From the NCBI RefSeq assembly GCF_003688495.1, contig NZ_REFH01000014.1, forward strand, positions 1-64,000: a stretch of 64,000 bases of DNA, given 5' to 3'. Both the position numbers and the translations under genes were made by a program. This stretch comes from Flavobacterium weaverense (GTDB lineage Bacteria > Bacteroidota > Bacteroidia > Flavobacteriales > Flavobacteriaceae). Positions 1-8,257 of the stretch are shown here, piece by piece. The notes beneath the pieces were generated by a model that was not told where the DNA came from, ran no database searches, and worked only from the letters and a program-made list of their open reading frames with translations. Within the stretch, counting starts at the first letter, position 1; each line of letters begins with the position of its first letter.

Positions 1-513
1 ATTGTTCCATCAGCAGCACCATTACAAGAAACGTTAGTTGCAGTTGCAGTAACAGTTACAAGAATAGGTTCAGTGATTGTTACATTTTTTGAAGTTACGC
101 AAGAACCATTTGTCGCAGTAATAGTATACGTTCCAGGAGCAAATTTAGTTTGAGCGCTTAAGTCAGCACCTGCATTATTTAATTTAATAGTTGTTGTTGC
201 ACCTGCACTTACACCAGAGACGATGATTGTTCCATCAGTAGCACCGTTACAAGAAACGTTAGTTGCAGTTGCAGTAACAGTTACAATAACAGGTTCTGTA
301 ATAGTTACATTTTTTGAAGTTACGCAAGAACCATTTGTCGCAGTAATAGTATACGTTCCAGGACCAAATTTAGTTTGAGCGCTTAAGTCAGCGCCTGTAT
401 TGTTTAGTTTAATAGTTGTTGTTGCACCTGCACTTACACCAGAAACGGTGATTGTTCCATCAGCAGCACCATTACAAGAAACGTTAGTTGCAGTTGCAGT
501 AAAAGTGATTGCA
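1..513 (-). repeat. Tandem 225-bp coding repeats (SprB-type, 75 residues each)
   Basis: The same start (attgttccatcag) recurs at 1, 226 and 451, an exact 225-bp period. Copies 1-225 and 226-450 differ at only about fourteen positions, and a third copy breaks off near 513 (63 bp in). Each unit encodes one 75-residue repeat containing NVSCNGA and a TNGSCVTSKNVTITEP end. The array runs off the left edge, so total copy number is unknown. Confidence 0.9.
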
Positions 514-3500
514 GGGCTAATTGTTAAAACGACTGGAGTTCTTAAGCTCGAACAAGTTCCATTAGAAGCTTGTGAATAATAAGTTTTAGAACCTACACCT
601 ACTTGTGTTGGTGTATTTACAACAGTACCTCCAGTTGCATCAGTATACCAAGTGATAGTTCCTCCAGTTGCTGTAGCAGTTAAAGTTTGAGTTGCTGTTC
701 CATCAGTACATACAGTTTGATTAGTAGACGTTGGTGCTATAGGAGCAGCTTTAATTGTTGCAGCTACAGCTATTCTAGAGGTCGATGTACAACCATTATT
801 TGTAGCATCAACATAATAGGTAGTAGTTTGAGAAATATTTGGTGTATAAGTATTTCCTGTTGCTAGTAAAACTCCGCCTTGAGCATCGCTGTACCAGTTA
901 ACATTTCCTGCTGAAGCAGTAGCTTTTAGCTCAACTGTACCAGGACCGCATCTTTCATTAGGTGTCTTGCTAGTTATTGTCGGTATTTCATTTATAGTAG
1001 CTACTACAGGTAATCGGGATGAAGTACAGCCGTTATCCGTTACTTCAACATAATAAGTTTTACTTTGTGTTAAGCTCGGTGTAACAAAATTTGTGCCTGT
1101 TCCTACTAATGTGCCTCCTGTAGAAGCGTCATACCAATTGATTGTTCCTGTAGATGCTGTAGCATTTAAAGAAACTGTCCCTGTTCCACAACTTGTTCCC
1201 GCTGTTGTGGAATTAATTGTTGGTATAGGATTAATAACAAAGTTGGTTGCCGCTCTACAACCACCGTCACTACATTCCGCATAAAAAGTAGTACTACTTG
1301 GAGTATCTGTGTTAGTAATTCCAGAATTAGAAACTCCAATTGGATTAAAAGGAGTTCCTGTAAATATTGCTGTCCCGCCCGTAGGCTCTGTATACCATTT
1401 AATATTTGAATTGTTAGAACATCCGGTGGCAACTAAGCTTCCGGACCCGCCCACGCATATAGAAGCTCCTGTGGTCGTTGGTGCACCAGCAACTCCATTA
1501 ATTATTATGTTATCAGTTGGTAAAGAACTACATAAATTTAAATTAGCAGTAGTTATTGAATAGCTTCCTGCTACTAAACCAGAAAAAATACCTGTAGCAT
1601 TAGTTTTTGCTGCAACTACTGGATTTACTCCAATTATTGTATAAGTTACTCCAGTACCATTAGCTGGAGAAAGTACCTTTATTTCTCCAGTTAAAGTTGA
1701 ACATGTTGGTTGAGTTACACTAGTAGTAGGTACTCCTGGTAAAGCCCAAATTGTTATGTCATCTATTGTAATATTAGCAGGTACTCCATTAAAGTTAGTT
1801 CCCGGAACATCAGATGCGTTTGAACTTTCATATGTTTTTATCGCCGAACCATAAGAATTTGTAAATGCTGTTATTTTCCTATTAGGATTAACAATAGTTC
1901 TTGTAGGGTCCAGATATAATGCTTGAGCCATTGCACTTTTTACTCCTGAACTAGCTGTTGCAGTTAGCTTACCTTTTAAGGTTATGGTAACTATACCATT
2001 TAATGCAATATTAAATCCTCCAAACAACGGATTGATTGATGTACTTGTATTAGTTAGAGGTCCAGAAGGTCCACTAGCTCCAACTGAATAAGATGCCGTA
2101 GCAGATGTAAACTCCATTCCTGAAGGGAATTCAAAGTCTAGAACTACTCCAGCTGCGTTTCCATTACCGGTATTTTTTATTTCAATTTTATATATAATTT
2201 CGTTCCCTATAGTATTACATAATGATTTTATTAGTGACTCTACATTAGTCTCAAGAATAGGCAAACAATTTGAAGTTATTTGGAGTTCGGGATTAAGTTC
2301 TGTGGAATTAAAAGTTGCTATGTAACCATCAGTACCATTTACTGCACCGTGTAAAATTGTATTAGAACCGCCATTATTAGTTTTGCCTGCAAAACCTTCG
2401 GTCACATCAGCATATATTGTTGCACCAATTGCATTATATCTAATTATACCACCACCGCCACCGCCACCGGGACCATGTTCATTTTTAGAATCAAGGAAAG
2501 TATTTCCACCATTACCACCTTTAGCTTCAATTGAAATTTTTGCAGTACTAGAATTAGCAATGTTTAAAAGAACACTACCTCCAGCTCCTCCTCCTCCGGC
2601 TCCATCAGGGTTATTGGCATATACTCCCGCGGCACCATTTCCACCATTGGCACTAATAGATCCTGTTCCCGAGATGGTGCCTGCATTTATTAATATAATT
2701 GCGCCACCTACTCCTCCTTTTACTCCATTTGTAGCATCATTAGCATCACCAGCACCACCACCGCCGCCCATGACAAGCGTGTTTAATAAGGGATTTGTGG
2801 TAAGATAAGATCTAAATCCTGGTCTACCACCACCGTTAAGCGTACTAGTATCACCTTTTGCCCCCTGCCAACCTATACCACCTAAGCCTCCGTAACCTCC
2901 ATTACCACCACCACCACCACCAGCATTATGGTCGTTTCCACCACCACCAGCATTTGCGGGTGCGCCTCTTCCGGCCGATCCTCCAGGCATTCCTTCAACT
3001 AAATTATCCACCTGATTGTATCCGTCATACATAAATCTTGGTGTTCCTGCTATTCCCTCTCCCTTACCAGAAATTGACTTATTTGAAGCGTTACCTACAT
3101 AAGTTGTAGAATTATTAACTAAGGATGCACCAACCGGGCTGTAACCTCCTCTAAATCCTCTTGCGTTACCATCAATTTTCTTTCCATTAAAGTCAAAATT
3201 ACCTGAAACGCTAAATGCAATTATTCCACCCGCAGATCCATTAAAAGGAGGTGTAGTAATATCTGAAGTTAATATTAAATTTGAATACTGCGGTAATCTA
3301 ATGATTTGAAATGTCCTTTTTCCTCTGGCTGAAGTTGCTTCCGCATTATAATAAGAGTTTTTAACACCTCCATTACTTGCTGCACCTTTAAATGTTAAAT
3401 TTCCACCGATAAGCGGTACGTTGTTCGTTGCTATTACGTATTCAAAAACCCCTGTATTCCCTATATTAGTAAAGCCAGTTCCACCAAGTCTATCTTTAAA

Positions 3501-3863
3501 GGAGTTAGAAATGCCTGAACCATAAAGTTGTGAATTAGAGTAATTTATATCAGCGTCCTGCATTTGAATAATTAAAATTAAATCACCTACTGAGATTGGC
3601 GTCGTTCCAAAATTATTTTCATATGCGTCTATAGCTGGTACTGCACCTAAATTTACAGCCTGCGCACCCGCATTTAGAGTCGGCTCGCCTACTTGAATAG
3701 GATAATATGTGTTTATAGCAGTTGATATATTTGCAGGACCATCAACGCCAGGAGTACCACATATTTGTGCATCTGTTGTAAAGGAATTTCCAATAAATAC
3801 TACAATAATAAATAGAAAGTAAAGTAATTTAAAATTTTTCGTTCTGGAGTAGAGATTATTCAT
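1..3863 (-). CDS. Giant secreted adhesin-like protein with SprB and Ig-like repeats (C-terminus outside window)
   Basis: The reading frame is open from an ATG at 3861-3863 to the window edge, giving at least 1287 residues. A signal peptide covers about residues 1-33 (MNNLYSRTKNF, a hydrophobic LLYFLFIIVVFIG stretch, then TDAQ). Residues ~290-475 are extremely glycine-rich. A DUF11-like segment follows at ~525-625, then several Ig-like domains of the CHU_C-associated type at ~790-1110, each with a Cys pair and a W-Y-G-G-T core. From ~1114 onward come SprB-type repeats (NVSCNGAADGTI). This domain order is typical of Bacteroidota cell-surface or gliding-associated adhesins exported by type IX secretion, but the C-terminal sorting domain lies off the window and cannot be confirmed. 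The role (surface attachment) is inferred from the family. It stands alone on the minus strand. Confidence 0.85.
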   Translation of the reverse strand, partial: MNNLYSRTKNFKLLYFLFIIVVFIGNSFTTDAQICGTPGVDGPANISTAINTYYPIQVGEPTLNAGAQAVNLGAVPAIDAYENNFGTTPISVGDLILIIQMQDADINYSNSQLYGSGISNSFKDRLGGTGFTNIGNTGVFEYVIATNNVPLIGGNLTFKGAASNGGVKNSYYNAEATSARGKRTFQIIRLPQYSNLILTSDITTPPFNGSAGGIIAFSVSGNFDFNGKKIDGNARGFRGGYSPVGASLVNNSTTYVGNASNKSISGKGEGIAGTPRFMYDGYNQVDNLVEGMPGGSAGRGAPANAGGGGNDHNAGGGGGGNGGYGGLGGIGWQGAKGDTSTLNGGGRPGFRSYLTTNPLLNTLVMGGGGGAGDANDATNGVKGGVGGAIILINAGTISGTGSISANGGNGAAGVYANNPDGAGGGGAGGSVLLNIANSSTAKISIEAKGGNGGNTFLDSKNEHGPGGGGGGGIIRYNAIGATIYADVTEGFAGKTNNGGSNTILHGAVNGTDGYIATFNSTELNPELQITSNCLPILETNVESLIKSLCNTIGNEIIYKIEIKNTGNGNAAGVVLDFEFPSGMEFTSATASYSVGASGPSGPLTNTSTSINPLFGGFNIALNGIVTITLKGKLTATASSGVKSAMAQALYLDPTRTIVNPNRKITAFTNSYGSAIKTYESSNASDVPGTNFNGVPANITIDDITIWALPGVPTTSVTQPTCSTLTGEIKVLSPANGTGVTYTIIGVNPVVAAKTNATGIFSGLVAGSYSITTANLNLCSSLPTDNIIINGVAGAPTTTGASICVGGSGSLVATGCSNNSNIKWYTEPTGGTAIFTGTPFNPIGVSNSGITNTDTPSSTTFYAECSDGGCRAATNFVINPIPTINSTTAGTSCGTGTVSLNATASTGTINWYDASTGGTLVGTGTNFVTPSLTQSKTYYVEVTDNGCTSSRLPVVATINEIPTITSKTPNERCGPGTVELKATASAGNVNWYSDAQGGVLLATGNTYTPNISQTTTYYVDATNNGCTSTSRIAVAATIKAAPIAPTSTNQTVCTDGTATQTLTATATGGTITWYTDATGGTVVNTPTQVGVGSKTYYSQASNGTCSSLRTPVVLTISPAITFTATATNVSCNGAADGTITVSGVSAGATTTIKLNNTGADLSAQTKFGPGTYTITATNGSCVTSKNVTITEPVIVTVTATATNVSCNGATDGTIIVSGVSAGATTTIKLNNAGADLSAQTKFAPGTYTITATNGSCVTSKNVTITEPILVTVTATATNVSCNGAADGT

Positions 3864-4589
3864 ATTTTGTCTTTTGTGTAATTAGTGTGCTTATTGTATT
3901 TTAAAAAAAGAAATTTTTCTTTAGTTTCAATTCAAATTATTTTTTTAAGTATTCAAATTTATTTGATAAATACTACTTGTGAAAAATAATCATTTGAGTC
4001 AGGTTCTAAATTATAACTACTAATAAATAGCTCGATTGTGAATATTTTTTAATTTCTTTCTGAAAATAATTGAATTTTTAAAGAATTGCAATTATGATTT
4101 TCTTGCTAATAAGATAGAATCTTGGACATTAATTTAAAACTATTTTTCTTTAGGTCTATTATTGGAATTTAGTGCAATTGCTTTCATGTTATTTTGTTTA
4201 CCGTCATTGCTTCATCAAATCGGGGCTAGAGTCACTAACGAGATAAAAGTATTCTAATTTATTTTAGGTTCATTATTTTTTCTACAAACTACTAAAATAC
4301 TCGTTTAAGTACTCTTTTTGTATCCTGTAATAAGACACTTCTATCATAAATTTTATTTTTTACGGAATTAATCATCACCTAAATTAATGTTAAATTTGTG
4401 CTTTTTACCTTACAAAATACTTCTCTTTTTATAAAATTTAGTTACTTATTGTTTTTATTGTTATAATATTTTGTAAGATGATTTTTCTTGTAATAAAATT
4501 AAAAAAGATTTTAAAAGGCTAATTATTACTGTTTTCTTTTGTAAATTGTCTTTTACAATAGTGTCTATTTATTAATTTATTATTTCAAC
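3864..4589. other. 726-bp AT-rich intergenic region between divergent genes
   Basis: No open reading frame, RNA gene or strong hairpin is visible. It separates the adhesin gene (minus) from the sixA-ppk1-ppx operon (plus), so it should hold both promoters. On the minus strand a perfect TAAATTTG -7 box lies at 3954-3961, about 90 bases before the adhesin start. On the plus strand a short inverted repeat (TTGTAAA at 4539-4545, TTTACAA at 4552-4558) lies just ahead of sixA and could be an operator. Both are weak calls from sequence alone. Confidence 0.5.
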
Positions 4590-5075
4590 ATGAAAAATTT
4601 AATTTTGGTACGGCATGCAAAATCAAGTTGGGATGTTCCAATGCAGGATAAGAGTCGCGGTATAACTTGTCAAGGAATTATAAATGCGCATCTTGTTTCT
4701 AATCATGTGAAACATTTAATTCCTAATACATATATAATGTGTAGTAGTACGGCCAAAAGAGCTAAAAATACCGCTTTAATATTCGCTCAAAATTTTTCTT
4801 ATCCCGTTGAAAGTATCAATTTTAGTGATGAACTTTACACATTTGACGAACAGAAATTAGAAGAAATCATAAAATCACTTAGTAAGAGTTATGAAAATGT
4901 TATTCTTTTTGGACATAACGGCGCTATTACAGATTTTGTTAATAAATTTGGAGATCAATTTATAGAGAATGTACCAACTTCAGGCTTTGTTTCCATAGAA
5001 TTTGAAACCGATAGTTGGACTGATATTAAAAAAGGAAAAGTAAAATACAAAATATTTCCCAAACAATTAAGATGA
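4590..5075 (+). CDS. sixA: SixA-type phosphohistidine phosphatase
   Basis: This is a 161-residue member of the histidine phosphatase (phosphoglycerate mutase-like) superfamily. The catalytic RHA motif is at residues 8-10 (LVRHAKSSW), and the second catalytic histidine is in the LFGHNGAI segment. The length is right for the stand-alone SixA family, which removes phosphate from phosphohistidine in proteins. No signal peptide is seen, so it is cytoplasmic. Its stop overlaps the ppk1 start as ATGA at 5072-5075, so the two are translationally coupled. The neighbour works through a phosphohistidine intermediate, which makes a functional link plausible but unproven. A different phosphoester substrate is possible. 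Confidence 0.85.
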   Translation: MKNLILVRHAKSSWDVPMQDKSRGITCQGIINAHLVSNHVKHLIPNTYIMCSSTAKRAKNTALIFAQNFSYPVESINFSDELYTFDEQKLEEIIKSLSKSYENVILFGHNGAITDFVNKFGDQFIENVPTSGFVSIEFETDSWTDIKKGKVKYKIFPKQLR

Positions 5076-7168
5076 GTAAAGTATTAGAATATAAATATAT
5101 TGATAGAGAAAAGAGTTGGTTAGCTTTTAACGCTAGAGTGTTGCAAGAAGCTGCTGATACTACTGTTCCTTTATTAGAAAGATTAAGGTTTTTAGGGATT
5201 TTTTCAAATAATTTAGACGAGTTTTTTAGAGTTCGTTTTGCAGCAATAAGAAGATTAAGTTTAACAGGCATTACAGGAGAGAAATATCTGGGTGGTATAT
5301 CTGCACAGCAGTTAGTTAAGGACATTACGGAAATTGTTATTCAGCAGCAGTCTGAAAGTTTAAGGATATTAAATATTATCGAAAGCGAACTTGAAACTAA
5401 AAACATTTTTATCATCACAGAAGATGAAATCACTGTGAAACAAGAGATTTTTTTAAAAGAATTTTTCATTCAGAAAGTAAGCCCCGAATTAGTGACTATC
5501 ATTTTGAATGATTTAGCTGAATTTCCTATTTTGAAAGACACTTCTGGTTACTTAGCAGTGAAATTAGTCATGAATAAAGATTCTGAAGTTCGTTATGCTG
5601 TAGTAGAAATACCGAAGGCAATTAATAGATTTGTTGTTTTACCTTCAGATAACGAAAAGCAATATATTATACTTTTAGATGATGTTATAAGACACAATTT
5701 AAGTAATATTTTCAACATTTTTGACTACAAAAGCGTTTCTGCTCATATGATCAAAATCACTAGGGATGCACAGTTGGATATTGATAGTGATTTGAGCAAA
5801 AGTATGATTGAAAAAATATCTTTAAGTGTAAAAGATAGAAGAATAGGCGAGCCGGTCCGCTTTATATATGACCAATTAATAGAAAAGGATACGCTACTTT
5901 TTTTTCTAGATAAAATGAAAATTGTTTCAACGGACAGTATTATTCCAGGTGGGCGCTATCATAATAGGAGAGATTATATGAGTTTTCCAAACTTAGGAAG
6001 ATACGATTTACTTTATCAAAAAAACGATCCATTACTTATTCCAGGATTAAGTTTAGAGGGAAGTATTCTAGAAAAAATAAGCGAAAGAGATTACCTGCTT
6101 AATGCACCGTATCAGTCGTTTTCTTATTTGACTAAGTTTTTACGTGAAGCAGCATTAGATCCTAAGGTTGTTTCGATAAAAATTACATTATATCGATTAG
6201 CAAAGAACTCGCAAATTATAAGTTCGCTTATAAACGCAGCTAAAAATGGTAAAAAAGTTACTGTCCAAATTGAGCTTCAAGCTAGTTTTGATGAAGCTTC
6301 AAATATCTCTTATGCTGAGCAAATGCAGTTAGAAGGAATTGAATTGATTTTTGGGATAAAAGGTTTGAAAGTACACAGTAAAATTTGTGTTATCGAAAGA
6401 TCTGAAAACGATAAAATTAAGCGATATGGTTTTATTTCGACTGGAAACTTCAATGAATCTACCGCTAAAATATATACTGACGTAACACTTTTTACTAGTC
6501 ATCAGCAAATCCTAAAAGACATCATGAAGATCTTTGATTTCTTTGATATTAATTACAGAGTGCACAGATATAAACATTTAATTGTTTCTCCGCATTATAC
6601 AAGGACGCGTTTTGTGAAACTTATAGACCGCGAAATCACACATGCTTTAGCGGGTCGAAAAACTCAGATCAAGCTAAAAATGAATAGTCTATCTGATTTT
6701 GAAATGATAGACAAATTATACGAGGCTAGTAGGGCAGGAGTTAAAATTCGTTTGCAAATAAGAGGGATTTGTTCTTTAATTCCAGGGATTCCTGGTATGA
6801 GTGAAAATATAGAAGCTATTAGTATTGTAGACAACTATTTGGAGCATTCGAGGGTATATATTTTTGGGAATGCTGGACAGACAGAAGTTTATATTTCGTC
6901 TGCTGATTTTATGACCAGAAATATAGATGGACGAGTAGAAGTAACGTGTCCTATATACGATCAAGGTATAAAAAATGAACTTATTGATAATTTTGATATT
7001 GGATGGAAAGGAAATGTAAAAGTTAGAATTCATTCCTATAAATTAGATAATAAGTACAAACCTCGTAATCATAATCCCATATTCAGAGCGCAATTTGAGA
7101 CTTACAAATACTATCAAAATAAACTTGAAGCTGCACCCTTAGAAAATGAAAAAACGTTAAATTCTTAA
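5072..7168 (+). CDS. ppk1: Polyphosphate kinase 1
   Basis: PPK1 reversibly transfers the terminal phosphate of ATP to polyphosphate. The 698-residue protein is of normal length. The two catalytic histidines fall at His435 (LKVHSKIC) and His592 (YLEHSRVY), the same numbers as in the E. coli enzyme; the first is the autophosphorylated residue. The N-terminus (KYIDREKSWLAFNARVLQEA) is the standard PPK N domain, followed by the middle domain and two phospholipase-D-like C-terminal domains. It overlaps the upstream phosphatase by four bases and is followed after 84 bases by an exopolyphosphatase gene, so the three genes form a polyphosphate operon. Confidence 0.97.
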   Translation: MSKVLEYKYIDREKSWLAFNARVLQEAADTTVPLLERLRFLGIFSNNLDEFFRVRFAAIRRLSLTGITGEKYLGGISAQQLVKDITEIVIQQQSESLRILNIIESELETKNIFIITEDEITVKQEIFLKEFFIQKVSPELVTIILNDLAEFPILKDTSGYLAVKLVMNKDSEVRYAVVEIPKAINRFVVLPSDNEKQYIILLDDVIRHNLSNIFNIFDYKSVSAHMIKITRDAQLDIDSDLSKSMIEKISLSVKDRRIGEPVRFIYDQLIEKDTLLFFLDKMKIVSTDSIIPGGRYHNRRDYMSFPNLGRYDLLYQKNDPLLIPGLSLEGSILEKISERDYLLNAPYQSFSYLTKFLREAALDPKVVSIKITLYRLAKNSQIISSLINAAKNGKKVTVQIELQASFDEASNISYAEQMQLEGIELIFGIKGLKVHSKICVIERSENDKIKRYGFISTGNFNESTAKIYTDVTLFTSHQQILKDIMKIFDFFDINYRVHRYKHLIVSPHYTRTRFVKLIDREITHALAGRKTQIKLKMNSLSDFEMIDKLYEASRAGVKIRLQIRGICSLIPGIPGMSENIEAISIVDNYLEHSRVYIFGNAGQTEVYISSADFMTRNIDGRVEVTCPIYDQGIKNELIDNFDIGWKGNVKVRIHSYKLDNKYKPRNHNPIFRAQFETYKYYQNKLEAAPLENEKTLNS

Positions 7169-7252
7169 TAATTGATTTGAAATTATTTTCAAATTAATAG
7201 TGTTACAAACGATACATTTTAAGTAGATACAAAATAAAAGAATAAAAGGAAT

Positions 7253-8143
7253 ATGATTAAAATTAAGAAATATGCTGCAATAGATATTGGTTCAAATGCC
7301 ATGCGCTTATTGATCGTAAATATTGTTGAACAAGAAGGTAAAGAACCTCAGTTTAATAAAAGTTCCTTAGTTCGTGTTCCTATCAGACTTGGTCAGGAAG
7401 CTTTTACTGTCGGTGAAATTTCAGAGGAAAGTATTGAAAGAATGAGCGATGCTATGAAAGCTTTTAGTTTGTTGATGAAAGTTCATAAAGTGGAACGCTA
7501 CATGGCTTTTGCTACTTCAGCGATGCGGGAAGCCTACAATGGGAAAGAGGTTGTTGAAATAATTAAAAATCAAGCAGACATAGAGATAGAAATAATAGAT
7601 GGTAAAAAAGAGGCTGCAATAATTGCCTCGACAGATTTACATCATTTATTAAAAACTGATCAGACGTATTTATTTGTCGATGTAGGTGGTGGGAGTACAG
7701 AGTTTACTGTGTTTTCGAATGGCAAAATTGTAAATTCTAGATCTTTTAAAGTAGGAACTGTTCGATTGTTGAATGATATGGTTTGCGAAGTTGTTTGGGA
7801 AGAAATTGAAAAATGGATTAGAGCAAATACATCAGATTATGAAGAGGTAACATTGATAGGTTCGGGAGGGAATATCAACAAGTTATTTAAAATGTCTGGT
7901 AAATTACAGGAAAAACCATTATCGTATATATATGTAAATTCTCAATATGCTTTTTTAAATTCACTTTCTTACGAACAGCGAATTTCAGAGTTAGGTTTAA
8001 ATCCAGATCGCGCCGACGTTATTATCCCTGCCACAAGAATTTACTTAAATGCTATGAAATGGAGTGGTGCTAGAAATATTTATGTACCTAAAATTGGACT
8101 TTCTGATGGTATTGTAAAAGCAATGTATTTTAATAAAATCTAG
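7253..8143 (+). CDS. ppx: Ppx/GppA-family exopolyphosphatase
   Basis: This 296-residue ASKHA-fold phosphatase has the phosphate-1 motif AAIDIGSNAMRLLI near residues 8-21 and the phosphate-2 motif FVDVGGGSTEF near 142-152. Family members hydrolyse polyphosphate or pppGpp. It has only the two catalytic subdomains and lacks the C-terminal HD extension of E. coli Ppx, as is usual for short bacterial forms. It lies 84 bases downstream of ppk1 on the same strand. That gap contains an AT-only hairpin (ATTTGAAA at 7175 paired with TTTCAAAT ending at 7194) that could dampen or separate its expression. Whether polyphosphate or pppGpp is preferred cannot be read from the sequence; context favours polyphosphate. 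Confidence 0.9.
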   Translation: MIKIKKYAAIDIGSNAMRLLIVNIVEQEGKEPQFNKSSLVRVPIRLGQEAFTVGEISEESIERMSDAMKAFSLLMKVHKVERYMAFATSAMREAYNGKEVVEIIKNQADIEIEIIDGKKEAAIIASTDLHHLLKTDQTYLFVDVGGGSTEFTVFSNGKIVNSRSFKVGTVRLLNDMVCEVVWEEIEKWIRANTSDYEEVTLIGSGGNINKLFKMSGKLQEKPLSYIYVNSQYAFLNSLSYEQRISELGLNPDRADVIIPATRIYLNAMKWSGARNIYVPKIGLSDGIVKAMYFNKI

Positions 8144-8145
8144 AG

Positions 8146-8203
8146 AAAAATAGTCATTGAAATGATTTAAGTAACAAAGTTACAAAGGTTTCTTACTATT
8201 TTT
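8146..8203. terminator. Hairpin between convergent ppx and dnaX
   Basis: AAAAATAGT at 8146-8154 pairs with ACTATTTTT at 8195-8203. An inner hairpin (GTAAC 8171-8175, GTTAC 8179-8183) lies inside the loop. The A/T-rich arms supply U-tracts in both directions, fitting a bidirectional terminator between converging genes. Confidence 0.5.
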
Positions 8204-8257
8204 ATTCGTACAGAAAATTCTAAAGTGGTTGTCTTAAAAAATCTAAACTATTAGTGT

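Noticed and set aside
1..513. CRISPR-like direct repeats
   Set aside because: The repeats are 225 bp long, contiguous without spacers, and encode protein repeats in frame.
1093..2808. Short frames on both strands (proline- and valine-rich) inside the adhesin gene
   Set aside because: They lie in other frames of a continuous minus-strand coding sequence that has clear Ig-like and glycine-rich domains; their composition is just the mirror of those repeats.
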